Of a stretch of 64,000 nucleotides of DNA, positions 46,146 to 58,756 are shown piece by piece; position 1 is the stretch's first letter, and each line of letters starts with the position of its first letter. The notes below the pieces were generated by a model. That model made no database searches, was not told the DNA's origin, and worked only from the letters and a program-made list of their open reading frames with translations. Origin of the DNA: Allacma fusca (lineage: Eukaryota > Arthropoda > Collembola > Symphypleona > Sminthuridae); the NCBI GenBank assembly GCA_947179485.1, contig OX359247.1, positions 44,985,131-45,049,130 of the forward strand, in the 5' to 3' direction. The position numbers and the translations under genes were made by a program.

Positions 46146-47697
46146 AGTATAGTAGTTGTTTTCATTGAAATTGGAACTGAAATTAATTTATTATTTGAGC
46201 CTCGTACCTGTCCCTGCTCCCGCTGAAACCAGTTACGGTGATCGAGCCAAAAATTGAGTTCCGATTCAAATGGTGGATTCACCGATCTCGTAATTTTCAA
46301 AAATCGAAATTTCTACTTTGGGTTTCAAGGTTGACTATAAAAAGGTTGCAACGTAACTCAGCTGACATTATTTCGTTCTTCTGTAGTCGTCTGTATGGTT
46401 TATTGGATTTTGTAGCTGCAAGTAAATACAATTAATTGCATTTGATCCCTAAACAGGTCTACTTATAAAATACTCCAAACTCTACTCTTGCACAAATTGA
46501 CATTCTAGCTTAAGCAGAAAGATTAATATAATAAAAAAATGTTATAAATGGGAATGTATCAAACTACTCGCAACATCCACTACTGTACCATAGTGCCATA
46601 AGGTTTCCATGCCAAGCCTTCAACTTTTACTAATAATATAGCTTGGTCTAGCTTTCGTAGAACTACAGCTACACAGTACACGCTCTCTCTTCTCATAGAC
46701 AACCCCACACATATTTAATGTTTCAACCCAAAGGTGGGCCTTTTCGTTACCCTAGCCTATATCCTACCTATAATATTAAAATCTTCTGATGCCCCCTTAT
46801 AGGCCCAGATTTTCAATTTAAGATTTATGCCCCTATCCCTCAAGGTTGGTGGCGACAAGTGCCTGCCTATAATCCTATATAGGTTATTAGCGTAAGGGAC
46901 CGCCTGCCTAGAAATTGCTCTGGCCTAGAAGACATTACTATCCCCTACACCCCTAGATAATTATATACGCTTACACACATGAATGTAAGGGCATGTGGAA
47001 ATCGCCATAGCGCTTAAAAACAAACTAATAGAAATATAGGCCTATTTTACACTTGAACGAAAACATTTAAAATACCGGAATTAAGATATTTTATTACTGA
47101 AATTTGAGGTTCTTACCCTAAAATCGACACTATAAGTGGATTATATGGTCCGCTTATGATTTTGACGATAATTCTGCATAAAGTAGTTTTTTTACATTGA
47201 CAATATCAGTAATATGTGTCTCATATCCGGGGTCCTAAGCAATTGGGTGTAATTTAAGACTTAAATTAAATTTTCATGCATGGCTCCCAAATCAATTTCT
47301 TTTCGTAGTTCGAGCGTCAGTTTGATGTAGCCTACTTAAGCATTTTTGATGCCAACGTCCAGTTTATTGAGAATTGCAAAACTTTGTAAATACAAAAATC
47401 AATAGGCCAAAAGATCATTTGTGCAAAAGGCCCGAGGTTTTCCAGATTTTTACACTGATTATTTATTTTTAAAAACTTCCCTTGGAATTATGAAATCAGC
47501 TCCAAGTAATGAAAAGGCAGAAACAATAATATTTATACTAATATGTAATATACACTCAGAAAGTTAAATACTTTCCAATGTGTATATGTACTACCCGTGT
47601 AGTAACAAAGTACACATGATACGTAACTATTACGAACGGAACATATTTACACACCGGATTACCTGTATGCGTTCTAGGCGTGGGTAGTTTCAGAAAG
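46146..47697. other. Mostly unassigned DNA, with dispersed repeat copy B
   Basis: 46546-46735 is the uninterrupted copy of the repeat at 141-1260. Right after it, CAAAGGTGGGCC at about 46728 and TATAGGC/CCTATA units to about 47050 suggest part of a hAT element of the 43410 family; its other end was not found. No gene recognised. Confidence 0.45.
46546..46735. repeat. Dispersed repeat, copy B
   Basis: Matches 141-222 joined to 1152-1252 (CAACATCCACTACTGTACCA, ATAGCTTGGTCTAGC, CTCATAGACAACCCC). It shows the state before the hAT insertion at 231-1143. Confidence 0.8.
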
Positions 47698-47705
47698 CGT
47701 AGCAT

Positions 47706-50700
47706 CAGGGTTGGCAAGTGACTTGTATTGGCCTGGAATGGTTTGGATAAAACCCGGTTCCAGCCGGACTGGAGTAAACTGCTTGGTGGAAACAATTGGT
47801 TGAAATTAGTTTTACCCAGTACAATCCACTATCCAATAAAAACCGGTTGTAACCGGAACAATCCAGTGGCATGGACATTTAAATCACATGGAAAGAATTG
47901 GATAATACTGTTGAATATGATGAGCCATAAGGTGTGAAAGTAATGGAATTAATGTATGAGTTTTAAATAATAATTTGAATTGTTTTTATTTCAGTTAGCT
48001 ATATTAGTTGTAACGCTAATATTGCAAATATACGTATTTGTTATTGCCAAAAACATTCTTAACTTACAGCACACTTGTAAGTTGAAATAAGAAAAATAGT
48101 CAAAGAGGTGAATAGTGAGAAGGGTAAAACTTAATTAGTCTAATATCCAAATACTTATCGCTCAAAATTTCGTCATCACTTTCTGGCATGTCTTCACCGT
48201 CGTAAAATTCTTCAAAGTCCGCAACTTCTTCGACCTGCACTGTTGGAATAATGATACTAGAAAAGGTCAAATGTTCACTGTCATTCATTTTTGATGCATC
48301 GTTTGCTTCCATTGACCGTAGGTAACGATTTACAAACGCTAACTTATCCAAACGTTTTTGCCAGCCGGTTTCTCATTTTCGTTTGGATCATTGCAAAAAG
48401 TGAAAATATTCGCTGCTGTGCCTGGTGGACATTTGTGCAACTTAGACAACATTTCAATCAGTTCAGTGGGAACGGTTCCATACTTCCTCATACAATTCCA
48501 CCATGTCCCTCGATTTGATTTGGAAACAAATTCAATATCGAAACGCTCAGCAGAGAATATTTCGGGACTTTTGTCAAAGAATGATTCATAAATCCTTCTA
48601 AAAGTCGTACTTGGGTCTTTTTCTTGCAAATATTTTTCAACGACTTTGTATTCATCTGGTCGAAGTCCCTTCCCTAAAATAAAAATTTATTTATTTCGGT
48701 CTGCAAAGCTACTACTGAAACTGCCAGAAAATAGGATTATTAATTTTAAAATTACCTTGATATAATGGATGGAATGCGTATGCAACGTAAACAAAGTCTT
48801 TTACTGAGGTTTTCATCCTTGTAACAATGCTGCTTCGATAATTAATGAATACTGGATCTTCTCTAAGAGAAATCCAGGCGTGCAAAGCATCCGCAACATT
48901 AACCGAGTCCCTTTCAAGCTGTAAAAAGTATTTTTATAAATATATATTTGCTGCATAACTCACAGTGAAATACGTTTACACACATACCATCTCCAAGAAT
49001 TCAACAATAGTTTTCAGCCGAATCCGAATTTCCTTTGCTTCGGTAATTATGTCGGCTGAGTTAAGTATTCTCTGCACTTCAGGAGAGACCAGTTTTTCTT
49101 TATTGTCTATGGATTCTTCCAATAGCTGCAAATACTTGGGTCGATTTAGGACGAAAGTGTCTAATAATGCAAAGTTGCTGATCCAGCGAGTATCATTCGG
49201 TAACTGGGGCATCACCCCGCCGAGTCTTTTGAGTCTTGCTTTCAACTTTGTTTTACTGCGGAACGTTTTGTTGACCTGCAAATGAAAATGATGTGGCAGT
49301 TAGTAACAGTCCAATTTAATTAGTGGGACAAATTCATGACTTAGGCATGCAAAAGTATTTTCACCCGATTGACATCGGCTCTGGTTTCCGCAGGAATGAC
49401 ATCGTGACAGAGCAAGTTAAACATGTGGATTGCAAGGATACGACAGCAAACCTGGATGGGTTTTAACAACTTCCTTTTGCATTGCTACCATGACGGGTGC
49501 ACTATCAGAGGTTATCGCAATAACACGGGCTTTAAACTCATCTTGAATCATACTGATCACACGTTCCATTTCTCCTGCAAGAAATTTATGGTCCTTCTTG
49601 GAATCCTCGCAGTCCTTTGAATCTATAAGAAAGGCCTTCTGACCGCAAATAACAGCATGAGTTAAGATGGGGCAATTATGAATATTACTCCACCCGTCCT
49701 GCATTATAACAACATCCTGTTCTTTCAGACGAATTTTTAATTCATCTACTACACTATTATAAACTTTGTCCAGTAAAGGCCCACTCAGTTGTCTTCTAGT
49801 TGGTGTGATGAACCCTGGTCGTGCAAATTCCCACAGTTTGGTCCAGGATCGTAAACTTAATAGCTAGTTGAATTATTTGCTGCTCCTGGTCACTCGTACG
49901 AACAAGAGATTCGGTGATCTTAGGCTGTGTAAATGTTTTTATCCCTTGATCTACCTGGCCGGAAGAACCTAAATGATTAAAAACATTGAAAATTGGTAAC
50001 ATTTCCCTTAACCGGGTAGACCATTATTATGTTACTTGACTCACCAATAGAATTTCCTCTCAGTAAAAATAATACCCTGCGGTTTCTGTTTCTGGAACGT
50101 TACGGCATTTTATGAGGTATTGTTTTATTCGCGGCGCCCGAGCACTAATTACAATGTTACAATATTTGCACGTTGCAACAGAAATTGTTTTCCCATTGTC
50201 AACCCGGGTTTTCATTATCACCTCAGACCAACAGTCACTCTTGGGGTGGCCCACAGTTGCTCCTTTTGTTTTTTTCTCACTGGTTCGAAGTGGCTACCAG
50301 TCACACTTACCAACTCTTCTATTATTTCTGCTATTTCAGACATTTTTGTGAAAAAATTATAAAACGAGGATTTAACAATTTCCTTGTTCGGAACTTCTTC
50401 GCGATTTCCTTCTTCTGTATGAGAAAGATTGTAAAACCACGTGCTTCAACAACGTATAAACTGACTAAAGTATACAGCAACATTAGATGAAGCATGCCTT
50501 ACAATCGCAGGTTCAGTTCGTTAGTTAAACGTTCCGATTCCACGGTTATCTGTACGAGCTACTACAATGTAATATTGAAAATGGAATTAGCTGGATATTA
50601 GATAGAATTTCACCGACAAACTTTTGAGTATCGTTTGAAACTTAAAATATACGCATGCATGTATTTTTGCCAATTCAGACCAAAAACCAAGAAAATCCGG

Positions 50701-50869
50701 GATGAACCAATATATGCCGCTGGTTTGGACAGAAGTGTTGTAGCTTGGAATTAATTGGTATTTATTAAACCAATCCAATTAATGCCAGTATCCAATAAAA
50801 ACCGGTAACATCCGATTTGTTCCACTGGCTTGGACTTTATCAATACATTCCGGTTTTTTGCCAACCCTG
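47706..50869 (-). mobile_element. hAT element with multi-exon transposase (degenerate autonomous copy)
   Basis: Ends CAGGGTTGGCAA and TTGCCAACCCTG; 8-bp flanks CGTAGCAT and CCTAGCAT differ at one base (47698-47705, 50870-50877). Subterminal regions contain AACCGG, CCGGTT and GGAATGG units near 47740-47880 and 50740-50860, so this element shares the motif-array layout of the nonautonomous elements. The transposase runs on the minus strand from about 50254 to 48100. Confidence 0.9.
48100..50254 (-). pseudogene. hAT transposase (BED finger, DUF659-like region)
   Basis: Pieces in order on the minus strand. BED zinc finger at 50254-50060 (GHPKSDCWSEV, ATCKYCNIVIS, RIKQYLIKC). 50002-49800 gives PKITESLVRTSDQEQQIIQL. 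A frameshift near 49820 leads into SGPLLDKVYN and MQDGWSNIHNCPILTHAVI (49704 down), with FLIDSKDCEDSKKDHKF and VIAITSDSAPVM, the DUF659-type block of hAT transposases. A further shift at 49420 follows PCNPH before MFNLLCHD. After an intron, 49281-48985 has LPNDTRWISNFALLDTF; GAGATG/GTATGT is a donor near 48990. 48919 to about 48760 gives LERDSVNVADALHAWISLRE, and 48629-48340 gives GTWWNCMRKYGTVPTELIEM (dimerisation region). The end near 48100 is acidic. At least three frameshifts, so inactive, but full domain order is preserved. Confidence 0.85.
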
Positions 50870-50904
50870 CCTAGCATATATCCCCTAACCCATGCTGGCT
50901 AGAT

Positions 50905-51400
50905 GAAATTTCTTCGGGGCGGGAAATTTGGCGGTTTTTCGAGATGTACCACCACAACTCTTCATGCTGAGTTCTGGGAACCCATTTGTGTTGAAATCGG
51001 TTAAGAACTTGAGATGTTATTGGCGTACATTGAATTTTTCCCATATGCGGCTGGGCAATTGGAATTTCTTTGGGGCGGGAAATTTGGCGGTTTTTCACCA
51101 CCACGACTCTTCATGCTGAGGTCGGGGAAATCATTTGCATTGAAATCGATTAAGAACTTAAGATGTTATTGGCGTAGATTTGAAATTTACCCATATGGGG
51201 CTGGGCAATTGGAATTTCTTTGGGGAGGGAAATTTGGCGGTTTTTCGAGATGTACCACCACAACTCTTCATGCTGAGTTCGGGGAGCCCATTTTTGTTGA
51301 AATCGGTTAAGAAGTTTAGATGTTATTAGCGTACATTGAAATTCTCTCATTTGGGGCTGGGTTAATGAAATTTCTTTGGGGCGCGAAATTTGGCGGTTTA
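50905..51400. repeat. Tandem repeat, 150-156 bp period, about three copies
   Basis: GGGAAATTTGGCGG starts at 50921, 51077 and 51227, with a diverged copy at about 51383 (spacings 156, 150, 156). Each unit also has CTTCATGCTGAG, TTGAAATCGGTTAAGAA, AGATGTTATTGGCGTA and GGGCTGGGCAATTGGAATTT. The units are about 85-90 percent alike by eye. Frames on both strands through it are artefacts. Confidence 0.88.
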
Positions 51401-51924
51401 CTATAAAATAATGCCCCGAAGACAAAATACAAAATGATTGGATGCATCAACTTATCCAAAAGTATATACAACAATTTTTAAATCATCGAAATTTGAAATA
51501 CAAAATGTGTTGTAAATGTCATTTAAATACATTATTCAATACTTTAGAGGTATTGCACACAAGTTATGCTGAGTGACATCTGGAAACACATTATGATGTC
51601 TATCTTAATTCCTACGTAGTGTACACTGGCAATGATGTCTACGGGTCAAGGATCACTTGCATTGAGACCCATGTTAGGAAGCTAGTCGTGAGTTGTTTAA
51701 AACACCCAATTTTAAGCAACTATAACATTTTGAATGTTTATTTCATAAACACGGGCGAATGATTGAAGTCACAGGGTTCAGAAAGTCCTATAAAGTTTAG
51801 AAATCGATTGTTTTAATATACATTATTTGTTAAATGTTTTGAAGCCCGTTTGTAAGAGTTGTATAAAATGTTGTTAGTTTTCGACACTGAGAATTGCAGG
51901 TCAGACCGGACGATACATTACTCA
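51401..51924. other. Unassigned DNA
   Basis: No gene or repeat recognised. Confidence 0.35.
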
Positions 51925-51932
51925 TGGTAAAG

Positions 51933-52378
51933 TAGTGTTTCTGTTCGGTATCAGGAAATCCCGAGGTTCCGGTTCGGTTTAGGTTCCGGTCCGGTTTCGG
52001 GTCAACGATTTAAAGAACTGTTACATTCAGTCCGGTTTCGGGTACAAAATTCAAAACCGAAAGTTTTCGGGAAGGGTTTGTTAAAGCTGCCATTTTGGAT
52101 GAAAACGCGAAACATGCATTTGTCAAGCATTTGTCAACTATCATTTGAAAACGCGACACAATTTTGACTTCCATGAAAATCAATCCTATGCATTTTCTAC
52201 TGGTTCGGGGAGGAACCGGAACTGGTTCAGGAACCGATTTTATTTTCCGGATCGGTTCCGGGAAGGCAAAAATGGCCCGGACTCGAACATATCGGTTCCG
52301 GTTTTGGGAACTGAAATGGGATTTTTTCGGTTCGGGAAAACGAGTCGCGTCGAGTTTTGGTACCGTTCAGAAACACTA
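51933..52378. mobile_element. Nonautonomous hAT element, GGTTCCGG-motif family
   Basis: Ends TAGTGTTTCTGTTCGGTA and its complement with one or two mismatches; 8-bp duplication TGGTAAAG at 51925-51932 and 52379-52386. GGTTCCGGTTCGG, CCGGTTTCGGG and GGAACCGG units fill both halves. 446 bp, no transposase. Confidence 0.93.
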
Positions 52379-52386
52379 TGGTAAAG

Positions 52387-53724
52387 CATTACTACAAGCT
52401 TAAGGAACTGTAGTGGTTGTAGTAATCTTGCAGCAAATAAATTCTTTAGGATTCACTTGAATTTATTTAGCACTACATCAAAAAACTGGATCATAAAAAG
52501 TCAGGAAATGCTTAAATGCAGATAAATCGCGTCTAACAACTTTCACTCAGGTTGCGTTGTCCCAATTATTGGTATTGGCTGTTGATGTATGTAGGAACCG
52601 AGTGAAGATTGCTGCAAGCCCTTTGATTAATTTGTAAACTAGGTCTTTCGTGATAAAATGACGAAATCAGACATGCCTACTTACGTTGATCATGAGTAAT
52701 TTTTTCATCTTTGTACCTTCTTAGAATACCTCGATTGTCAACGTGATTACTAGCAAATGTCAACGCGCGATCCATACCATTTTTCACAAACGAGCATCAA
52801 TACATTCTCCGATCAATTGTTGCAAGAATTTAAAAATCATCATAACACAGCGCTTATGAACACTGACCTAAAATATTGACCCCAGCTAAACAACTAAATT
52901 GTAGAAAATCGAGGTCTATACCTACAACCTGGGTTATTCAAGAATGAAATGTTTTCATGCCTGAACGGAGACAATATTATTGTTCATTCCATAAATGAAA
53001 TTTGATCACTATAAGGAAGTTTAGACTTGAAAATAGCCTAATAAACATTTATATTTATATTGTGTATCTGCCAAGGCTGTTTATTCATTTACGTTTACAA
53101 GTGATTAAATTGGAAGATTGCTTGTTCACGCTATTTGCATCAGGATGACAAATTAATTTATACAAAAATTCAAACGGCCTGTGTGTAGCAGGAAGGTATT
53201 CGTTGTCAGTTATACACTAGTTTGTTGAATCAAGGGTGAACTATCTACAATTTGAAGACTTCGGGTCAGTTATCCAAGAGTTAAGCGCTTTTCTTTGCGA
53301 GGTCCGGTCGGTAATTTGTCTGGGAATAAAACCAAAACATCGCTATTAGTGTACGCAAAATTCATATACACTGGGTTACATGTACTATTGATCTCCAGTG
53401 AATAACTCCAACGTAACCTATACTAAAGGGCTGCAATTCTGAGAACTTGCAAATAAAAATGTTAAAAGGAAATTGGTGTTTGGATAGCAACGATTTTAAT
53501 GGTCAAACACGTCCAAAACAATTGAAACACAAACAAATGCGAATTCTGTGCGACCAAGGTTTGCATTACTACAACTTTTTTTTAGTTTCAGTAGCCAGTG
53601 GTCCCACCACGGGTGGTATTGAGTAGTGTTTGAATATTGTTGCTACGTCGATCCTACCATTAGTGACTTCTCTCACCGTTGCCGTGAGAACAGAAATTTA
53701 AGCGCAATATAAGTTGAAATCACA
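52387..53724. other. Unassigned DNA downstream of the receptor gene
   Basis: No gene recognised. On the minus strand an AATAAA lies at 53085-53080, about 640 bases after the receptor stop; a nearer signal was not noticed. Confidence 0.35.
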
Positions 53725-55047
53725 TTAGCAACTGCTTATATAACAAACGGATTTACTAGTAAAGTATTTCTTGCGGCATACGCACCGTCTACTTTTCAGA
53801 TACGTAAACATATCGTGGCTCATGCAACATCCAAACGTAAAGAAAACCAGCGCTACCGACATCCTCCAGATTCCCGTCTGGTTAAGCAAAAATGTTAAAC
53901 AAATATAAAAGCAATGATATTCAATTATTTTAACAAAGTGCACTACAGTTAATAATAAAACAACTGTTACCTGTACTTGTTTGTTCTTCCAAGAGTAAAA
54001 TACAGGATTACATATCATTGGTAGTAATAGTGAAGACTGCGTAACCATAGACGCCCAACTAATTGTATGTACGGACACCTACGAAACAAATGCACAACCA
54101 CTACGTATACATAAAAACCGGCCATTCACACTTACTGGAATATATAAAATTTCTACCCTTAACCTTTTCTGGGCTGATGAAGCAATCGCCACAGAAAACA
54201 AGTCGAATAATCGCTAAGGGGATTAATCCCACTGTGAACGTTCCGTATAAAACAGTGTACGTCAGTATATCTCTTTTCTTTATTCGATAACGATTACGGT
54301 ACTGGCTCTGCAAATATTCGTAATGTCATCTCACTGTAAACTAAGCATTTGCAAACATCATGAACTGGAAATAAGGATTTAAATAATTTCAGTTACGTTT
54401 GATATGATTGCTGTCCTTATGACTTGTATGAGCATAAGAGTCGTTAGAACGGACATCAATAACACTGGGCCAAAATATGCTAATCGCATTTTCCACGTTT
54501 TTGCGAACTGGATTTTTTCACAGCGCTGTCCTCCAAACCCCTCAATCCAAGAAAAAATTAAAACCCAAATGAACGGTGAAATCCAGCACGCAATTAACAA
54601 TAATTTGGTATTGCAATCATTTAGCCAGTTCTGGTAATTGTTCTTTGTCATTAATATCCAATGTCCTAGGCATAGAGCAAAGTAATGGGTAGCAACGATG
54701 AGATATCCAAATTGATGAAGCATCACCAGGATTACCGCTGGACAATGTTGGATGACAAATGTTTGTAAATAAATAGGAAAGATGACTTGAAATAAATGAT
54801 AACTCATATCCACAAATGGTTGAATTACGCCAACAATACCCATCGAGTACAGAATTTGTACATTTGAATCAAGGTTTTCAGGACTCCAGAGTCTAGAAAA
54901 ACTAAAAATAAGATTCAGAGTAATTGACACACAACAAATTACAATATTAACTATGCTGAAGACTGTATACAAGGACTTCATTTCTTCCAGAGAAGCCCTA
55001 TCAACCTCAGGGTCGACTGAAAATTCTGAGAAGTTGGAGAAATTCAT
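53725..55047 (-). CDS. Seven-transmembrane receptor (rhodopsin-like GPCR), four exons
   Basis: CDS joins 55047-54397, 54307-54164, 54078-53971 and 53877-53725: 217, 48, 36 and 51 codons, 351 residues, all introns phase 0. Donors GTAACT, GTTAAG, GTAACA; acceptors TTTGCAG, TTTCGTAG, TTAACCAG. The N-terminus MNFSNFSEFS has two N-glycosylation sites. Membrane segments are near residues 25-50, 65-90, 97-130 (with a Cys at its start), 145-170 (ACWISPFIW), 185-212, 228-255 and 270-295. Segment 7 has NPVFY, the rhodopsin-class NPxxY box. Where DRY is expected after segment 3 the sequence has LGHW, and segment 6 lacks CWxP (TVGLIP), so coupling may differ. The tail has a Cys-rich RRCVCRKK patch suitable for palmitoylation. 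Ligand unknown; it resembles lineage-specific orphan receptors. Confidence 0.8.
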
Positions 55048-56060
55048 TTTCTTTCTAATTCAGACAAAATTGCTTGTTGGTGCAGCTTGGCGGTACCGGG
55101 ATGTATATCACTCCTGGTTTCGTCTGAAAAAGATTACAAATATCGGTTTACTATTTTTCATGCCGCATGATTCAAGGTTCAATAACGCAAGGTGTAAAGC
55201 GTGTATTCTGATCTTTCAACTCTGCACTTGACAAAAAGATTAAATTCCCTCTCCCACATTTTCTCAGGGAGGGATATTTGTATAGATTAATGTTTTTTAT
55301 TACGAAGTTGCTTTTAAAGGTTATGCGTCCATGTCTGTGTATATCCAGGTCTATCCAGAAACCCTAAAAAGCAATACTATGCACACTACTCCTACTACTA
55401 TGCTTACACCCATACCTCAAAACGTGAAGTAATTCCATGAACAAAAGCTTAAACTCAATGGGAGATAAAGGCAAATCTCCATTAATTTTTGTGTCCGTGT
55501 ATTTCTTAAAATCTTTGAGCCCTTCGTAAAAATAAACAAAAATTGGAGATAAATAAATGGTAAATTTAAGTTGCATGGATGCTGTTCATTTAGCATTGGA
55601 AAATATTTTAAGGTGTTTCACTGATTGGATATACATGAAATTTTATATTGAGAAGGATATTATATCTTCATTACTAGAATATTACTGCAAAATTGTTATG
55701 ATGGGATCTTTAAGGACCCTTAAATTTTAGTTTTATCCGTAAGTTGGATTACCAGTTGCCATAGAATGATGTCATATCTTATTCATCTTTTCTCATCACT
55801 ATCAACTATTTGAGCATATATTAAATAATATTTTCACCAAATAACAATTTATTAAAGATCTAAATGACAATAATATTAAGCCGTATGTAAAGAAGATGGG
55901 GAATGTGATGAGGAGACCGAAGCTGACTGAACTACATGTTTACTCCGAATAGTCTCTTTAAGATACTCGAAGTCGATTTTAAACATTAATTTAATAATTT
56001 AAATAGATTTAGTTGATTAAATATGTATTGAAATGATTATATTGGTAGATATTGGTTACA
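55048..56060. other. Upstream region of the receptor gene, unassigned
   Basis: Presumed 5' UTR and promoter of the receptor lie just above 55047. No TATA box or other gene could be supported. Confidence 0.3.
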
Positions 56061-57860
56061 GCTCATTATTTTCCGAAATCTTTCTAGCACTAGGCTAAGC
56101 ATTCGTTTTAATAGTTCAAAGGATCGCAATAAATTAATAGCAAAAAAGTTAAATCGATCAGTTGTTTTTGTGCTTTCAAAAGTTAAAAACAAGTTTTCTG
56201 ATAGATGCGTCAAACTAAATACCAATATGTTACTGAAAAGGAAGGAAACAAATGCATGCTTCATTTTTCGCCTACACCACAACACTTAGTAATGTTTTTC
56301 AATATATTATACTTCCTTAAACGAAAGCCAAGCCTACCATGCACGCAATTACTATTTTGTTAGCAACATTGCATATGAATCCCACAAAAGATCTGCTCAT
56401 AGAAATTCGTTAGAAAGCATCTCGAAGAGCATTGAATCTGTTGATCATACAATGATAACTAAAACTTTAAACGTTATTATCGGAAAAAAAGAAAACGGTT
56501 TACAATAACGAAAACGAAACGGAAAATATGTAATAACGTTAAACTAAAACTAACCCAAAGGTTGGATTTGCAAAACCAAAAATATTAACGTTTATTTCCG
56601 TTTTTACAAACCCCATGCATTGCCATCTTGTAAGCTCCAATAAAGCTTTAGGCTGATCTCAAATGAGACACGTAAAACGCTTCAATTTCGTTTCACTTGA
56701 ACTAATTCTTTTAACACGTGCTCTCGTTATGACATATATAGGAATGCATAGAAACTATAGTCATTCCTTATCAATTTACATTAGGTAATTAGTTACACAT
56801 AAGTAATCATTGCCATCATTGTTAGCGTTCATTTGGTGAAACAAGACCAAATACCGAAATCAATGGGACGAAAAAAGACGAGCGCAGTGACCGAGTATTT
56901 CCAATACTATCTTGGAGAAGACAAATAAAACCCGGTGTTTAGTGGAAGGCTGCGATTCAATAACATGGATAACTTTTGCACCACACGTTTACTACAATTT
57001 TAATTGTTACAAGTGTCGAGGTTACATTTTTTCGAGACACTACAATGAGATTGACAGATGAACTTCTGAACGCCATTCCATTTCTTCGAGTAAATGGATT
57101 CTGAGAGGTATTTATGCATTTGTATGCAGTTCTTATTATTGTTTTTCATTAAATAGGCAATACATTTATGTTTCATTGATTAAAGTTAGAAAACATTATT
57201 TTTATAACCGTTTTTAACCGTTTAACTGTATGTCATGGATTTGTAACGGTAATTTTGGAAAACTGTTTTTAGCCGTTTAACAGAATTGCAAGGAAGCCGT
57301 AACAGTTTTTACCAATAACCCTTTCTTCAGATAAAGTAAAAGTTCTTCAGTAAAACACAAAGTTGCACAAAGGGGGGTAAAGGAATAATGACGATAGGAT
57401 GACGATAGGGGGGGTAGGGTCCAAAAATGGTGAAAATTTGAAACGTAATATGTGCACACTCCCTTAACAGAATAGGTTTGACTTTGAATTAACGGTGTGC
57501 TAATTCATAATATGCTGCAGTTATCTCATAAATGTTTCGGGGGTATGCAATTTACATTCCAGTTTGAAATTACAGGTCGCTAAGAAATTCTTTTAAGAAT
57601 ATTATTGATTTGAGTGCAACAGAATTGTCTTTTTAGATAAGTTCTCGTTGTTGGGGTTGCTTTTCGTATTTTCAAGAGTTTTCATCCTTTTCAGTAACGT
57701 ATTGGGATTAATTTTGACGTATCTATCAGAAAACTTGTTTTTAACTTCTGAAAGCACAAAAGCAACTTCTCGCTTCAAACGTTTTTTGCTATTCATTTAT
57801 ATTGTAAATGGGTTAATCAAGGCTGTAAATATAATGAGCTTTTGTTCTGCCGCTATACGG
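56061..57860. repeat. Inverted pair of a protein-coding fragment
   Basis: Plus strand 56150-56250 reads KLNRSVVFVLSKVKNKFSDR, and minus strand 57796 to about 57650 reads KRLKREVAFVLSEVKNKFSD followed by RYVKINPNTLLKRMK. The two are inverted copies, similar over about 200 bp (shared GCTCATTAT at their outer ends, 56060 and 57835). A basic helical domain conserved better than its surroundings suggests a decayed coding element, perhaps a transposon-encoded DNA-binding region. The family is not recognised. Confidence 0.55.
56455..57312. mobile_element. Probable motif-array element(s), AACGTTAT/AAACGG units
   Basis: Clusters of AACGTTATT, AAAACGG, CCGTTTAAC and CCGTTTTTA at 56455-56620 and 57200-57312, in opposite orientation and with unique DNA between, resemble the other array elements. 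Neither terminal repeat nor target duplication could be fixed, so limits are approximate; 56590-56615 (CCGTTTTTACAAACCCC) looks like an end by itself. Confidence 0.35.
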
Positions 57861-58596
57861 GATATTTAGTTTTGCTTACATGATTTTGCAAAATCATATT
57901 TTCGGTTGCGTTATTTAGACTTAATTTTCAGCGATCGAAGTTTGAACATTTTATTTTGTTAAAAGTGCGTATTTAACTTGATTCATACTTGTGAATATCA
58001 TTTGCGCTCTCACCATCACAATTTAAACAAATTAGCCATGAAATATGTACTGCTCCGGTTGGCAGTAAAGTTTATTTTTGTTCCCTGGCGCTTAGGCTGA
58101 AACTTATTCATTGTTATGATTGAGCCACCAAGGGGAGAATAAATGTACTGTGCAACTGTGCTCACTGTATAATGGCAAACTATGTGATGGTTTTTTGTTC
58201 ACTGCTTTTATATATTAATATTCTACCTTCTACCCCATTTCATCTCCTATAGGAAATGGTATTTTATAGTGATAACAGGTTCAAAGTGGCCTAATCATGA
58301 CATTCGTTCACCCAGGTGTACCTGTACACAGCTGCCGCTCAAAAGCAGATCCTCTACCACAGATTTTGTACCGGGTGCAACAAAGTGATCGTTAGAACAT
58401 GCAAAAGAAAATTGTGTACAACTGTACATGTCGCAAAAGTGCTTTTCGAAATTTCTGAAGGTTGTTTGAGGGAAACGACATTCCGACGAAGCTATACGAT
58501 AGGTCCCTACTTGAGGAGGTGACAAGTGGAGACTGAAAGCCACTTTAGAAAATGCGCGAGAAATTATGCATGAGGAACGTCAGTGGTAATAGAGTA
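57861..58596. other. Unassigned DNA
   Basis: No gene or repeat recognised. Confidence 0.35.
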
Positions 58597-58756
58597 CTAG
58601 TAAAAGCCCTGCGCTTCACAGGGGCAATTACTTGAGAATTGTGATAGTACACAAAACACTAAATGGCTATAGATCCCGAATCAAGGCCTATCGAGAAGGC
58701 TTAATGTTAATTGCCCGCTTCACCGGGAAAAGTAATATCGTATAATGTAAGACATG

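Noticed and set aside
50871..51425. Open frames on both strands with internal repeats
   Set aside because: They translate the 150-bp tandem repeat in both directions; no start context or splice logic supports a repeat protein.
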